Positions 1 through 10,342 of a stretch of 64,000 nt of DNA are shown here, piece after piece (the stretch's first letter is position 1; each line of letters begins with the position of its first letter). The notes beneath the pieces are model-generated. The model was given only the letters and a program-made list of their open reading frames with translations, ran no database searches and was not told the origin of the DNA. The stretch comes from Asterias amurensis. Taxonomy: Eukaryota; Echinodermata; Asteroidea; Forcipulatida; Asteriidae. Location: contig NC_092649.1 of NCBI RefSeq assembly GCF_032118995.1, positions 14,084,191 through 14,148,190 on the forward strand. Reading direction: 5' to 3'. The position numbers were made by a program, and so were the translations under genes.

Positions 1-103
1 AGTTGGTTGCTGTTCACTCAATAGATCCGCAGCTAGCATTGGTCTTGTTCTCGCTTTGTTAGTTGTTCATATATGAAAAACAACAGGATTGAAATCAGCA
101 TGA
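1..103 (-). pseudogene. Fragment of SLC16-like gene, last exon
   Basis: Read on the minus strand, this matches the 3' half of the last exon of MCT-A and MCT-B, including the end of the last membrane segment, the basic tail and a stop codon at 33-35. The match stops abruptly near 103, where the sequence switches to the 3' flank that follows MCT-B (compare about 10160 onward). It is therefore a rearranged remnant of another MCT copy. The rest of that copy could lie left of the window, but the switch in sequence makes a detached fragment more likely. Confidence 0.8.
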
Positions 104-287
104 CTTGATCGGTCCTGAACTTCTGATGCTTCAAGTTGGTACGCCGCACTATATACGGAAGCAGAAGCCCTATGAGGGCGTATGGCATGAACCAATTGTA
201 ATCATTTTCTTCGTTCTTATCTTGTTTTCGTTGTTATTTGGGGCCGGGTTTAGTTAGTTGGTTGCTGTCCAATCCATAGATCCGCAG

Positions 288-3200
288 CTAGCATTTGTCT
301 TGTTCTCGCTTTGTTATTTGTTCATATATGAAAAACAACAGCATCGAAATCAGCATGATGCCACTGTACATAATGAGAGCCGCTTGAAAACTTCCTGTCC
401 ATTCGTAAATCAACCCTGAAAGCAAACAACGGAAAAACATGACATAGTTTTCATTTAATTGTGTGTTTTATTGTGATAGTCAAGTTTCAGTTCCCGTCAG
501 TGTGTTTTTCGCCCACTGTAAGGTGGTCTATAATGAGTCCCCATGACTCAGAATTGTATTACTTTGTTGCTTTCGGGAGGGAAAAGCGTCATGGTCAAGG
601 TTGCAGAACTGGCAAAAAGAAGGTGGCAGGTTTGATACCAGTTTAGCTAACCGCTGATTTCACAATGACTAGAATAAGTATTGTCTCTTGTAAGTTAATC
701 AAATCAACATGTACTTGGTTGTATAATTCATAATCATAATCGAAGTCATTGAGATGGGTTAGATATTACATTTCGAAATAAAACAAAAAAGATTTAAAAC
801 TATGTCACACGTGCTTAATAACACCAACCTGTTAGCAATCCACCTCCCATCCCACAAAATCCACCTATAAGTGCCTGCCAGCACACCACAGCTACGAGCC
901 GATCAACGGACGTCAAAAACCGTACAAGGACGTCATGTGACTGCGATGTAATGCCTTGTCCTAGTCCAATGAAACCCGTAACGATCATCTGCACATGGAA
1001 CGGTACCGTGAAAGCTTCGGTGAGGTACGAGGCAGTCATGAGGACGCAGCCAAGATAAACCCATGTGCATGTATGAAGCTTGAACCGGGTGCGATCCGAC
1101 AAAGGAGCTGCGAACTTGCCGATGAAGTATCCAATCCCGAATGATGTTGGTAACAGTGAAGCTTGGTTACTGCTCAGCCCCTGGAATATACCGTGTGACA
1201 CCATGTACACTATCCACCCACTGAAGCAGACATCATAGCAGCTCATTGCCGCGGTAAGAAATATAAATCTTGTGTTTGCCAGTAATTTAAAGTCCATGGA
1301 TATAAAGAGACGCTGGATGTTCCCCTTTATCGTCAACCATTTTCCATGATGAGATTTGGAAGAAGGAATGTCGTCTCCCTCCGTTGAAATGTCGTCTCCC
1401 TCCGCTGCATCGTCTGTTACCTTTTGGTACTGTTCAGTATCTGTTGGTGATGCTACTGCAGGAGCTTTTAGCAATGCACCGCACACAACAAGGTTGGAAG
1501 TAATACCACCCATTATCAGCATGGTTCCTCGCCAGCCGTATGTATCCAGAAGTATCTGTGTCAGGGGACCATACACGATCATCGAGATTGGTATACTTGA
1601 TAATGCTATTGCAATAGCAACGGAATAGTTATCACTGAAGTAGCACCCCAGAAAACCAAAGAAGGGGAAAATACTCGAAGCTTTACCAAGACCTGCAAAG
1701 AAAAACATTTATCAGATCGATTAGCTAAAAGTGTCATTGAAAACTAACGATTTATAGAAGATGAGGAAATCGCGATCTGATTGCATTGGAAATTGGCGTT
1801 TTCTGGTGTTGCTGCTTCTGCTGTTAATGCGATTGCTTCTGCTGCTACTGTTGTGCTGCTGGTTTCGTTGCTGCTGTTGCTGTTGCTGCTATTTTTGCTC
1901 CTGCTGACACTGCTGCTCCTTGTGCTGTTGCTGATGTTGCTGCTTTTTTTTTTCTAAAAACATGACACTTGAACCAGTCTACAAAATGGATTTTTACAAT
2001 CAATGCATCCTCTCAAATGAAATCAAAAACTAACCAAAGCTCCACAGTGTTTGCCTCCATTTTACCGCATTTTACCTATGCCGTAGCTGTTTTTTTTTAA
2101 ACAAACAGAATAATTAAACGGAAACGATGGCGAACAATGTACTGCGCATGAACATTAAGAGATGGTTTAAATGTAAATCTTAGAGAGAAAGGTGGTAACA
2201 ACACAATTGGAACCTCAAATCTTCCACCGGCCCTTTGGAATTCGAATGAAATATTAAAACAAATCGTCAGCATGAGTTAAATCATGTATTCTTACCAGAA
2301 AGAATGACAATGGAAAGTGTTAACTGTAACACTGTAGTCGACTGCGAGCCGATGATGAAGCCAGCCGACCCCATTACTCCACCGACGATAACAACGCAGC
2401 GTCTGCTGCTAACAAGACGATCAATGCTGGCAACAAAAGGACCTGCATCCAAATAGAAATGCACCAAAACATCTGAGGGTATGTTAGACCCGAACCGGTT
2501 TAACTTCTACGAGCAGCAGGGGGTGGTCGTAAAAATAATAATAAACTTGCGTTCAGACAGCACTGAGTTAAACCCGATCCGGTTTATCTTTGGTTTTAAG
2601 AGGTCAAAGCAAACGCGACCCCGTTACTCTAACATCCTGTTTATTGGCCTGTTCATTGGTCACCGTGTGTTTACATAATGATTACGGAGGTCAATGGGTC
2701 GTCTGTCGTGGTATTTTGTATTCTGTTCACACACTGTGTTAAAAGATAAACCCGACGGTCTAAAGATTAAGCCCTCCCTGGACGGTTTATCTTTTGTGGG
2801 TTGAACTCGATTCGGACTAACTTTAGAACCGTTCAGACACACATAGTTGAACTCGATCGGGTGTAACCATGAGTTAAACCAACTTTCCGAACGACCCGCA
2901 AAACCGCAGAGTAACAAAAACAGCAGGATTAGATCTCTTTGTACAGAAGGTGTGGTACCGCCAGACTGCCTTCGTGTAAAGTTGAATCATTGGAGACTAG
3001 AACTGCGAATATACACGTTTTCATTTACCGTATTGTGGTGTTTCACGGAAACATCATGGCATATTTTTACATTTTGTGACTCTCCGGTCACTAGCGGTGG
3101 TTCAAAATTTGGGTATCAGCACACGAGGGTGGTTGGTATTCAATTGTGTTTTTCGATTTGGTGGGCACAAGTGTACACAATTTTTATCAAGTCTCCAAAA

Positions 3201-4763
3201 AAGTTGTTTTTTTCTGTATAATATCCATACGACATACGACACCATAGTTGAGTGAATAACCAAGTGCGCACGCGCAAACTCACATACGAAGGTATGTGGG
3301 TGATTACGAGGTGTCGTTAAACGACCGCGGTACCGAGGGTTCAACTTTTGAAGTCCCATCGTTCAAGCTCCTTCTCTTCAAGTGCGAGTACGACAACTGG
3401 CGTGTACTGACACAACATTGGTTAAATTGTTAAGCACAACAACTTATTACGAGTCAGTCCTCGATTATACAGTAGCCTACGTTTGTTAGTAATCCAAACA
3501 ACTTTGTTGTTTACCTACATTTTCTAGAACACTCATCACTTCCAAACTGAACTTGACAAACTGAACTGAGTCTTTGTGTGCATGCCCTTGGGAATAATAA
3601 TTTACGTGTCAATATAACACTCTAATTGAACATGGAAATTGAAGTGCAAACAGTGCAGGCTCCCCTGACAACTTTATTTTTCGAACCGTGTTGAACGTTA
3701 ACTGCATTGCTTAGGTGATTTCCATAGGAAAACTAAAGGAATCTTTTTATATCAATGACCACAAGTGATCGCTTTAGTTGGGTTTTTCTCTATTCTTATT
3801 TGGGCCTTTCTATAGTTGTTTCCCCCCGGTTTAAAGCAGAGAAAACTACTAAGCCTATAAAAAGAAACCTGTTGGGCTCTCTAAACCGAACAAATTTCTT
3901 CTGAACTAGAACATTAACCCCGTAAAGGCTGAGGACCCCCATGGCTGAGGTCTTTCCTTTGATATTTTTCCCGGGTATTTTCAATACGTAAGGTATGGGC
4001 TTGTATGGGATTGTCCGTAAGTGTTTCTCTATACCCATTTAGTCGTTTGCATATTTAACCAATGTGAATGCCCACATTTTCCTCACATGAGACCGGTGTT
4101 GGCCTTTGCATTAATCTGTCCAATCATGCATATTCTACCCACATTGGATTGCCCACATTTTCCTCATATGGGATTACCCACATTTTCCCCATATGGGACA
4201 CTGCATACTTGGCCCATATTGGATTGCCCACATTTTTCCCAGAAGAGGCCCATACAAAGCCACTGCATAATCTGCCCAAATGGGATTGCCCAAATTTTCC
4301 CAATATGATGCCCATACTTGCCCTTACATATTCTGCCTATATTTTTCTTATGTAATACAGATGGGATACTGCATATTTTGCCTGTTAGGGCCGACTATGG
4401 GAATATTCCCTACAGCCCACACCACGTAAGGGCCATTTGCACCACTTGGCCCCGGCCCATTATGATCTTTATATTTCCCATACGGGCCCCATATGGGCCT
4501 GCTTCATGAGTAAGGTGAATGTTATGCAGTACAAGGTCTGTAAGTTTCTTACCGGAGAGGAGACTCATTGAGTTATACAGAACGGCAATCCAACCAATTA
4601 TCCACACGTCACTATTGAAGTCATTCTGCATGGCTAGGAGGAGAACACCCAAAGCCTTCAGATTTCCGAACGTTATGAAAAGGGTGGCAAATGTTGCGCC
4701 CACAACGACCCACCCCCAAGGGTCCCTGTCCTGGTGATGAACTGTTCTTCGTTGAGAAGCCAT
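288..4763 (-). CDS. MCT-A: SLC16 (monocarboxylate transporter-like) MFS protein, 449 aa, 4 exons
   Basis: Coding exons on the minus strand are 4553-4763, 2296-2442, 829-1692 and 288-415. All introns are GT-AG and phase 1, each splitting a glycine codon. The product has about 12 hydrophobic segments in two blocks of six, separated by an acidic, Ser-rich cytoplasmic loop (about residues 196-258), as in the MCT branch of the major facilitator superfamily. The first family signature is seen as DPWGWVVVG near residues 14-22. The second is YFSDNYSVAIAIALSSIPI near 137-155, which lacks the usual basic pair. YGWRGTMLIMGG in segment 6 is typical of the family. Family knowledge suggests proton-linked or facilitative transport of small organic acids at the plasma membrane; the substrate cannot be read from the sequence. 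The frame is open throughout. The ATG is chosen because it aligns in all five copies and lies just upstream of DPWGW. Confidence 0.93.
1797..1945. repeat. Imperfect (GCT)n-rich tract in MCT-A intron 2
   Basis: About 150 bp dominated by interrupted GCT/GTT trinucleotides on the plus strand. A shorter homologous tract is at 11890-12005 in MCT-B intron 2, so the repeat predates the A/B duplication. Both lie inside introns and no coding role is supported. Confidence 0.8.
2470..3385. other. Insertion in MCT-A intron 1 relative to MCT-B
   Basis: The flanks match MCT-B intron 1 on both sides (2443-2469 with about 13229-13250, and 3386 onward with about 13295 onward), but this roughly 0.9-kb block is absent from B. 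It contains several scattered variants of a motif like CCGATCCGGTTTA in both orientations, suggesting a degenerate repeat. I see no coding domain or clear terminal repeats, and the ends are approximate. Confidence 0.5.
4068..4345. repeat. Degenerate 25-bp minisatellite, MCT-A intron 1
   Basis: Diverged, irregularly spaced copies of the unit GGATTGCCCACATTTTCCCC plus ATATG. The same unit forms a tidy array at 14381-14605 in the matching intron of MCT-B. The open frames here arise from the repeat and are not genes. Confidence 0.75.
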
Positions 4764-4916
4764 AGAGAACAGCTGAGTTGCTCAATTATAAATGACACCT
4801 GTTACAACAAAATCAAAACGTAAGAATTGCAATAGCTTGTACGTGATTTGAGGTATCAATGTGGTTTGCGGTAACACCATGTGTGTATCCGTGTAGCCCT
4901 TTTGTTTGATATTTAA

Positions 4917-5288
4917 AGGAACACGTTGCCTTGGATCGGACGAGTTGGTCTATAAAAAGCGTTTGTAACCGTTTGTTATTAAATGCATGGTAGAAAGATG
5001 TTTCCAAAGTAGAATACAAAATTTTCCTCTAAATTGCTCGGTTTTCCTTTTACTTTGCGAACTAACACGGTCGGCCATTTATGGGAGTCAAAAATTTGAC
5101 ACCCGTAACTGGCCGACCGTGTTACTCGACGAGGTAAATAGAAAACCGTGCAATTTCGAGGCAAATTTGTGTGGATCATTGTATTCTACTTTTAAAACAT
5201 CTTTCTAACCATATGCATTTTATAACAAATAAATAATAATTATAGCTTTTTCTGAACCAACTCGTCCGATCCAAGGCAACGTGTTCCT
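4917..5288. mobile_element. TTAA-flanked foldback MITE (family 1) upstream of MCT-A
   Basis: Starts AGGAACACGTTGCCTTGGAT and ends with the inverted counterpart, flanked by TTAA at 4913-4916 and 5289-5292. The interior is also self-complementary around 5060-5125, so nearly the whole 372 bp can fold into a hairpin. The homologous position upstream of MCT-B (about 15365) is an empty site. TTAA targets fit piggyBac or Kolobok; the termini lack the CCC start of piggyBac, so Kolobok-like is favoured. Confidence 0.88.
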
Positions 5289-5879
5289 TTAAGAACACGC
5301 ACTCAAAATATAACTTGCTGGGTAGATTAGCTTGCTTGTACATGATACTTACTAAAACACAAACAAATAATGCGCTTACCAGAATAAGAGCTAGAGAAAC
5401 TACCGTGTCGTGTACCATTTGTTCCCAAAAGTTCTGCTTACTGTTGCTACACACTGTTTTAAACACTTGAAGAGCTGACATAATAATAGTATTGCCTGTT
5501 GCACCATGGTTGCACTTACCACAATAGAAACAAGCCCTTCGCTGTACATAATATTGGCTGTCCGTGTTTCGTTTGTGTTATATTAATGTGACCCCATTGA
5601 TTGTCATTCAACCAATAATGATAACAGTACATCAGAACTAAAGGTCGGTGTACCTATTTGATTAAAAACGTCAACCAATAACTTACCTGCCTGCTGGAAT
5701 ACACAAATAGTTAGGGCTAATACGCCAGTTGTGTGCTAATATAACTTCCTTGTCGTGCGTGTTAATGTACAACTGACAGGTTAGACTTTTAGCAAGCGTT
5801 ACGGTGAACGCATTCAGCCATTGTCGGTGCTTATGCATGGTTGCGCCACCCAAAACTCCTGTTCCGAATGATTGCTCTT

Positions 5880-6080
5880 AGGAACCATTTACGTGTGAAT
5901 TGGACATGGAAATCGAATTGCAAACAGTGCGGGTTCCCTTCCCTTTCGAACAGCTTTGAATGTAAAGGTCAGAGTTAGAGTTTTTGATAAATTTCTACGC
6001 ATAAATGTCTTACCGGAAAGGAGACTCATTGAGTTATACAGAACGGCCATCCAACCAATTATCCACACGTCACTTTTAAA
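5880..6080 (-). pseudogene. SLC16-like exon 1/intron 1 fragment
   Basis: On the minus strand, 6014-6080 encodes the last third of MCT exon 1 (SDVWIIGWMAVLYNSMSLLS) followed by the conserved GTAAGA donor. The adjoining 5886-5970 resembles a part of intron 1 seen at about 3598-3690 in MCT-A. The rest of exon 1 and all other exons are missing. It is a fossil of a sixth copy, left beside the upstream region of MCT-A. Confidence 0.8.
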
Positions 6081-6339
6081 TAAATGTGCGTAGTTATGGG
6101 CGTAGCAATTTAAATAATTGGGCCTAGTTAAGTATACATTTTCCCATGCACATGCGTACTTCGACGTAATATAGTTGTGGAAATACACTCGATCGTAACA
6201 TGTGCTTTTATATGTGCTTTTGGGTTGTTCTTGCAATGACTTTTCAAATAATTACGTATTCATATATATATATTTATATATTTTTTAAACGAACTATTTT
6301 TACTGGTAAATGTACTTTCGGCCTGCCTGGCTGCCAGTG

Positions 6340-6580
6340 CAGTTAATAATTAAAATCAGGACTGCAAACACAACATCTTCTTTCAAAACTGTCCTCAAAA
6401 CCCACCTCTTTGCAGTTAAACAATGACCAGCGACTCTCTACAAACTTTTTCTGTTCCTTTCTTTTGAACTGTTTATTTTGTATCCTGAGCGAGCGCCATG
6501 AGCGCCTTTTTGTGGCGGAAACCGGCGCTATACAAGACTCCATTATTATTATTACTATTACTATTACTATTACTATTACT

Positions 6581-6635
<55 letters not shown>
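6340..6635 (+). repeat. LINE/SINE 3' tail with TTA/TAC and CAG microsatellites
   Basis: The segment around 6480-6535 has the form of a widespread L2/CR1-type retroposon 3' end, with a GGCGCTATACAAGACTCC motif running into (ATT)n/(ACT)n and then about 17 CAG units at 6583-6634. The long poly-Ser, poly-Ala and poly-Leu frames across it are products of the microsatellites. I see no recognisable feature between 6636 and about 7240. Confidence 0.65.
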
Positions 6636-7244
6636 TGCATACATGCATACACGTATACATGTTACATGTACAATGTGCATGTATATTTAGTACCATGTAC
6701 CATGTACAACTGCGTAATTTTAGTACAACTTGTACTCTACCTTTTGTCCATAAATGCGTCGCGCTTGCTGCCATTGCCAATTCTTGATTGCCCGATAAAA
6801 TATGGTTGGGAGTGGGAGGGAGGGCAGTTAAGAAAATAGACTAGCTGACGGTCATTATGAACGGTTGTGGTCCTAAATGTTTTTGATGAAAATTAGTACA
6901 CTGCATTACAAACAGCACTTTATGCATCTGGCCAAGCACACAAAATTATGCAAGAAAAAATAATTCACATGTTTGTTATTTTTCGATGTTGGGATCAAGT
7001 GAAAATACTGGTCTTCGACAGTAATTACTAAATGTGTCCAGTTTAAAAATAATTGCTTTCTTGTAGACCATGGATGGTATATCACCGTGGTTAGACCATG
7101 GATGAAGAAATACGAGGTAGATTGGTTCATCACAACCTGTACACCCGCATGTGGAGCGATAGTAAATGAAAAGCAGGTTGTGTCGTCCCCATTTATTTCT
7201 CCTCCAAAAAACACGCCCATTTTATGTTAATTGCCCACGTTCGT

Positions 7245-7470
7245 CCTGGGGAAAAAAAGGTCTGGTCCGTGCAGCAAACAGTTCGAGCCGTCGTGCCTCG
7301 AGAATCCGGAATACATACACTACACATTTTGACATGATGAGATAATTTATTTTCTAAAACATGACGCCATCCCAACCATGTTTCCAGCTAGTGGGGAAGT
7401 CGAAGAAGATACCTGAAAGACGTAACGAACCTAACAGAGCATTTGCCTACCGTGAACAAAAATCAGATAT
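7245..7470 (+). pseudogene. Decayed second copy of a THAP-domain exon
   Basis: The plus-strand sequence matches the second half of the THAP exon encoded on the minus strand at 8269-8610, from the Trp-Ser-Gly-Pro region through the AVPTxF region and a following Ser-Lys-rich stretch. This copy carries several in-frame stops and small indels, so it cannot be read through. Together with flanking matches (7498-7660 against the reverse complement of about 8020-8220) it forms an inverted pair with the intact copy. Confidence 0.72.
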
Positions 7471-7897
7471 TGTTTAAACTTTGAGGGCATGAGGGCAAGT
7501 GTACTTTTTTTTGTGTTGGCACTGCATGCGGTTCATCGTGCTGGTTAATCCAAGTGGACCGTCCGCACAGCAGCCATACAGTGCGTGCAGTCTGCTCCGT
7601 GAACGTAGTTTTGTACGTGAGCATCATACCGATCAGGTATCCAGACGTAGTGTACGGGACTAGTCTGGTTCCCAGACCCAAAAATCCCCGACTAGGCTCT
7701 GTCGAATTTAGGGTCCGGTATCATCCAAAATCACGTGACCAAAAAGCAGGAATTCCTCCTTTTTCGAAGTTATCCGAAATGTTCCGAACGTGTTGTCGTC
7801 AACATTCGGACAGTATCGTTGATGGTCGGTATTGAATCAAAATGTCAGTCCTGTCGGCCGTAGATCCAGGAGTTTTTGTGCCAGCTATTGCTATTTA

Positions 7898-9320
7898 AAG
7901 TCACCTGGAAGTGGTATTTTTTTAAATAAAGCTTTTGTCACTAAAATATGTGTTTTTATGAGAGGAATGTGAATAAAAAGTTTACTAAGGTTTAAAAATA
8001 TTAATCTTGATTGTATTTACAAATTTACGAGTAGGCCCCGACCCGAGAGGGCGCTGTTCGTGACGTAATTCAAGGCGCGATATTTGAAGAGAAAATTTGT
8101 AGTCAGGCCCCCGTACATTACGTCTGGGAACATGGCACTATGGCTGCTGTATAATGTGCGGACGGTCACATAGGACCTGCACGCACGGTGAATCGCATGC
8201 GGTACCAACAAAAAATCATGTCACTTGGCAAAAAAAGCTAAAAACATACCCTCAAAGTTCAAACTTACCCGAATTTTTTCACGTTTAGCAAATGCTCCTC
8301 TGGGTTCGTCACGTCTTTCAGATACCTTCTTCGACTTCCCACTAGCTGGAAAAATTGTTGGGACGGCGTCGTGTTTAAGAATGGCTCTTCTCGTCATGTC
8401 AAATGAGTGGTGTATCCCGGATTCGAAGCACGACGACTCGTAGTGTTCGCTGCATGGCGCTGCAGACGTCGGACCGGACCACTTTGCTCTAGTTAATCTG
8501 ACTTTCGCAGCCCACAACCGCCTACACTTGGGATCTGCAGGAAACAGATGAAGACTGACCCCATCTTTAGTTGTTTTGCTGCATCCAGCAGCAATACACC
8601 TGGTCGGCATTGCCGGAAAAATGCCAGAAAAAAACCCTTTTCGCAGCGTACAAACTCACGTCTTAGAATTACATTTTTGCACGTGTGCCTACATAAAGCG
8701 TTTGCAAAGCGATGCGCCATGTTCAAAATAAAAACCATGGAAATCGCTCCGGGATCTGGTAAGTTTTTGTCCTTTTTCTTCAAAAATATTTTCTCAAAGG
8801 TGTTTTGACTTGAGTGATTTTTGAAAGTGGTAAAAATGGGGCAAATCTGGTGACTAGCTCAGCTGTCGAAATTATACGTGTTGAACCAGATTGTCATTTG
8901 CCGATCAAAAGAATCTCCTCCGGCCTTGCGGCCGTCGGGAGGAGGGTTACGTTATTATCGCAACTAGTGCAGACATGGTTTCCCTGGAGATGACCCCCGA
9001 CCCTGACAAGTTGCGTCATGCGCTATTTTTAACCGTGGGTGATACCTGACCTAAGATTTTTAACGAGAGACGTCAAGGAATCTTTGGTCAGGGGACCAGA
9101 CTAGTACGGGGCCAGACTACACATTTGCTATTCAAATATCGGTCCTCGATTGACGTAACCAACAGCGCCCTCTCGGGTCGGGCTTATTTTTTAATTTGTA
9201 AATAACATGGAAACTAATTTTTGTTAAACCTTAGTTAATTGTTTATTAATATTCCACTCATCAAAAGACATTTTTGTGACAAAGCTTTATTTTGGCAAAA
9301 TACCACTTACAGGTGACTTT
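7898..9320 (-). mobile_element. P-like DNA transposon remnant with long TIRs and a THAP exon
   Basis: The termini AAAGTCACCTGGAAGTGGTA (7898) and its inverted partner ending at 9320 begin inverted repeats of roughly 200 bp (7898-8110 against 9105-9320), including matched AATAAAGCTTT and GCGCCCTCTCGGGTCGG segments. Between them lies a minus-strand exon with a complete THAP domain. P-family transposases begin with such a domain, which is why I favour a P-like element. No catalytic domain is visible in the 1.4 kb, so it is an internally deleted, non-autonomous derivative. An exact target duplication could not be established. Confidence 0.65.
8269..8610 (-). CDS. THAP-domain exon (transposon-derived)
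   Basis: The exon starts MPTRCIAAGCSKTTKDG and contains the C2CH zinc-binding plan of THAP domains: CIAAGC at residues 5-10, then Cys-Ser-Glu-His in CSEHY near residue 53, closed by the AVPTIF motif near residue 82. A strong GTAAGT donor follows at 8268, so this is a first coding exon of about 114 residues. THAP domains bind DNA in host regulators and in P-element transposases. Because the exon sits between inverted repeats and has a decayed twin nearby, a transposase origin is likelier than a host gene. No downstream exon was recognised. Confidence 0.78.
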
Positions 9321-9564
9321 CGCATTATTCTAATACTCGTGGCTACTTTATAAAACTCCCTCACAAATGACTTGTAGTTAAATAAATATATTCATCCCAT
9401 TTTCGACAGACTTGGGTGGTTGACACTCAAGTTTCGGCAAGCACCCCTCAAATCAAACAGGTTCCGAACCTGGCTCACACGTACTCTAAATAGTGGAAGA
9501 GCAAATCACCCCAATGTTTAGTGCAGAACTAATAGGTACAAGAACAGTTCTATTCCCAGCTTAA

Positions 9565-9815
9565 ATGAACACGTTGCCTTGGACCGGTCGAGTTGGTCTT
9601 TGAAAAGCGTTTGTAACCGTTTGTTATTAAATGCATATGGGTAGAAAGATATTTTAAATGTAGAATACAATGATCCACACAAACATGCCTCGAAATAACA
9701 TGGTTTTCCTTTTACCCCGTCGACTAACACGGTCAGCCATTTATGGGAGTCAAATTGTTGACTTCCTTAAATGGCCGACCGTGTTAGTTCGCCCAGTAAA
9801 AGGAAAACCACAACA
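9565..9815. mobile_element. Truncated family-1 TTAA MITE
   Basis: The left terminus ATGAACACGTTGCCTTGGA follows TTAA at 9561-9564. The central palindrome (about 9725-9785) is present, but the right arm is lost after about 9815. This explains most of the non-genic stretch after the P-like element; 9321-9560 shows nothing recognisable. Confidence 0.75.
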
Positions 9816-9939
9816 GTATTCGTTTCAGCGTTACTCACATTTTTTACTGAATTTAAATACTGCAGCTCATGGGACAGTTCAATGCCATCAGCTATAAATA
9901 AATACACATCCAAGTTTAATAATTGAAGAGGAAAACAAA

Positions 9940-10095
9940 AATGACTCCTGAACCAGTCCACAGAATGGTTTTTTTTTTTTTTACAATTTATACATCATCT
10001 CGTCGGACAGGTATTCAAAAACTAAACAAATGCTCCACATCACAGAGTTTGACTCCGTTTCACTGTATTTTCCGTAATTTCCGGTCGGACTGGAA
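9940..10095. repeat. Duplicate of an MCT intron-2 segment
   Basis: Resembles 1965-2095 in MCT-A intron 2 (shared phrases such as TGAACCAGTC and AAACGCTCCAC-like stretches) although it lies outside any MCT gene, downstream of MCT-B. The sequence at 10160-10340 then matches the 3' flank of MCT-A (104-285). It is a relic of earlier rearrangement in the array. Confidence 0.55.
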
Positions 10096-10342
10096 GCCAG
10101 TGTCAATGCGGGGTACAGGAGTGGCTGATTCCCAACATTCATCTTCAGACACAAGCAACTTGATCGGTCCTGAACTTCTGATGCTTCAAGTTGGTACGCC
10201 GCACTATATACGGAAGCAGAAGCCCTATGAGTGATAATGGCATGAACCAATTGTAATCATTTTCTTCGTTCTTATCTTGTTTTCGTTGTTATTTGGGGCC
10301 GGGTTTAGTTAGTTGGTTGCTGTCCAATCCATAGATCCGCAG

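Noticed and set aside
1356-1628. Frame opposite exon 3 of MCT-A (and its equivalents at 11423, 23925, 35018 and 45075)
   Set aside because: Antisense shadow of the conserved transporter exon; its conservation follows from the sense strand.
6410-6839. Long frames rich in poly-Ser, poly-Ala and poly-Leu
   Set aside because: They are translations of CAG and TTA/TAC microsatellites, with no domain on either side.
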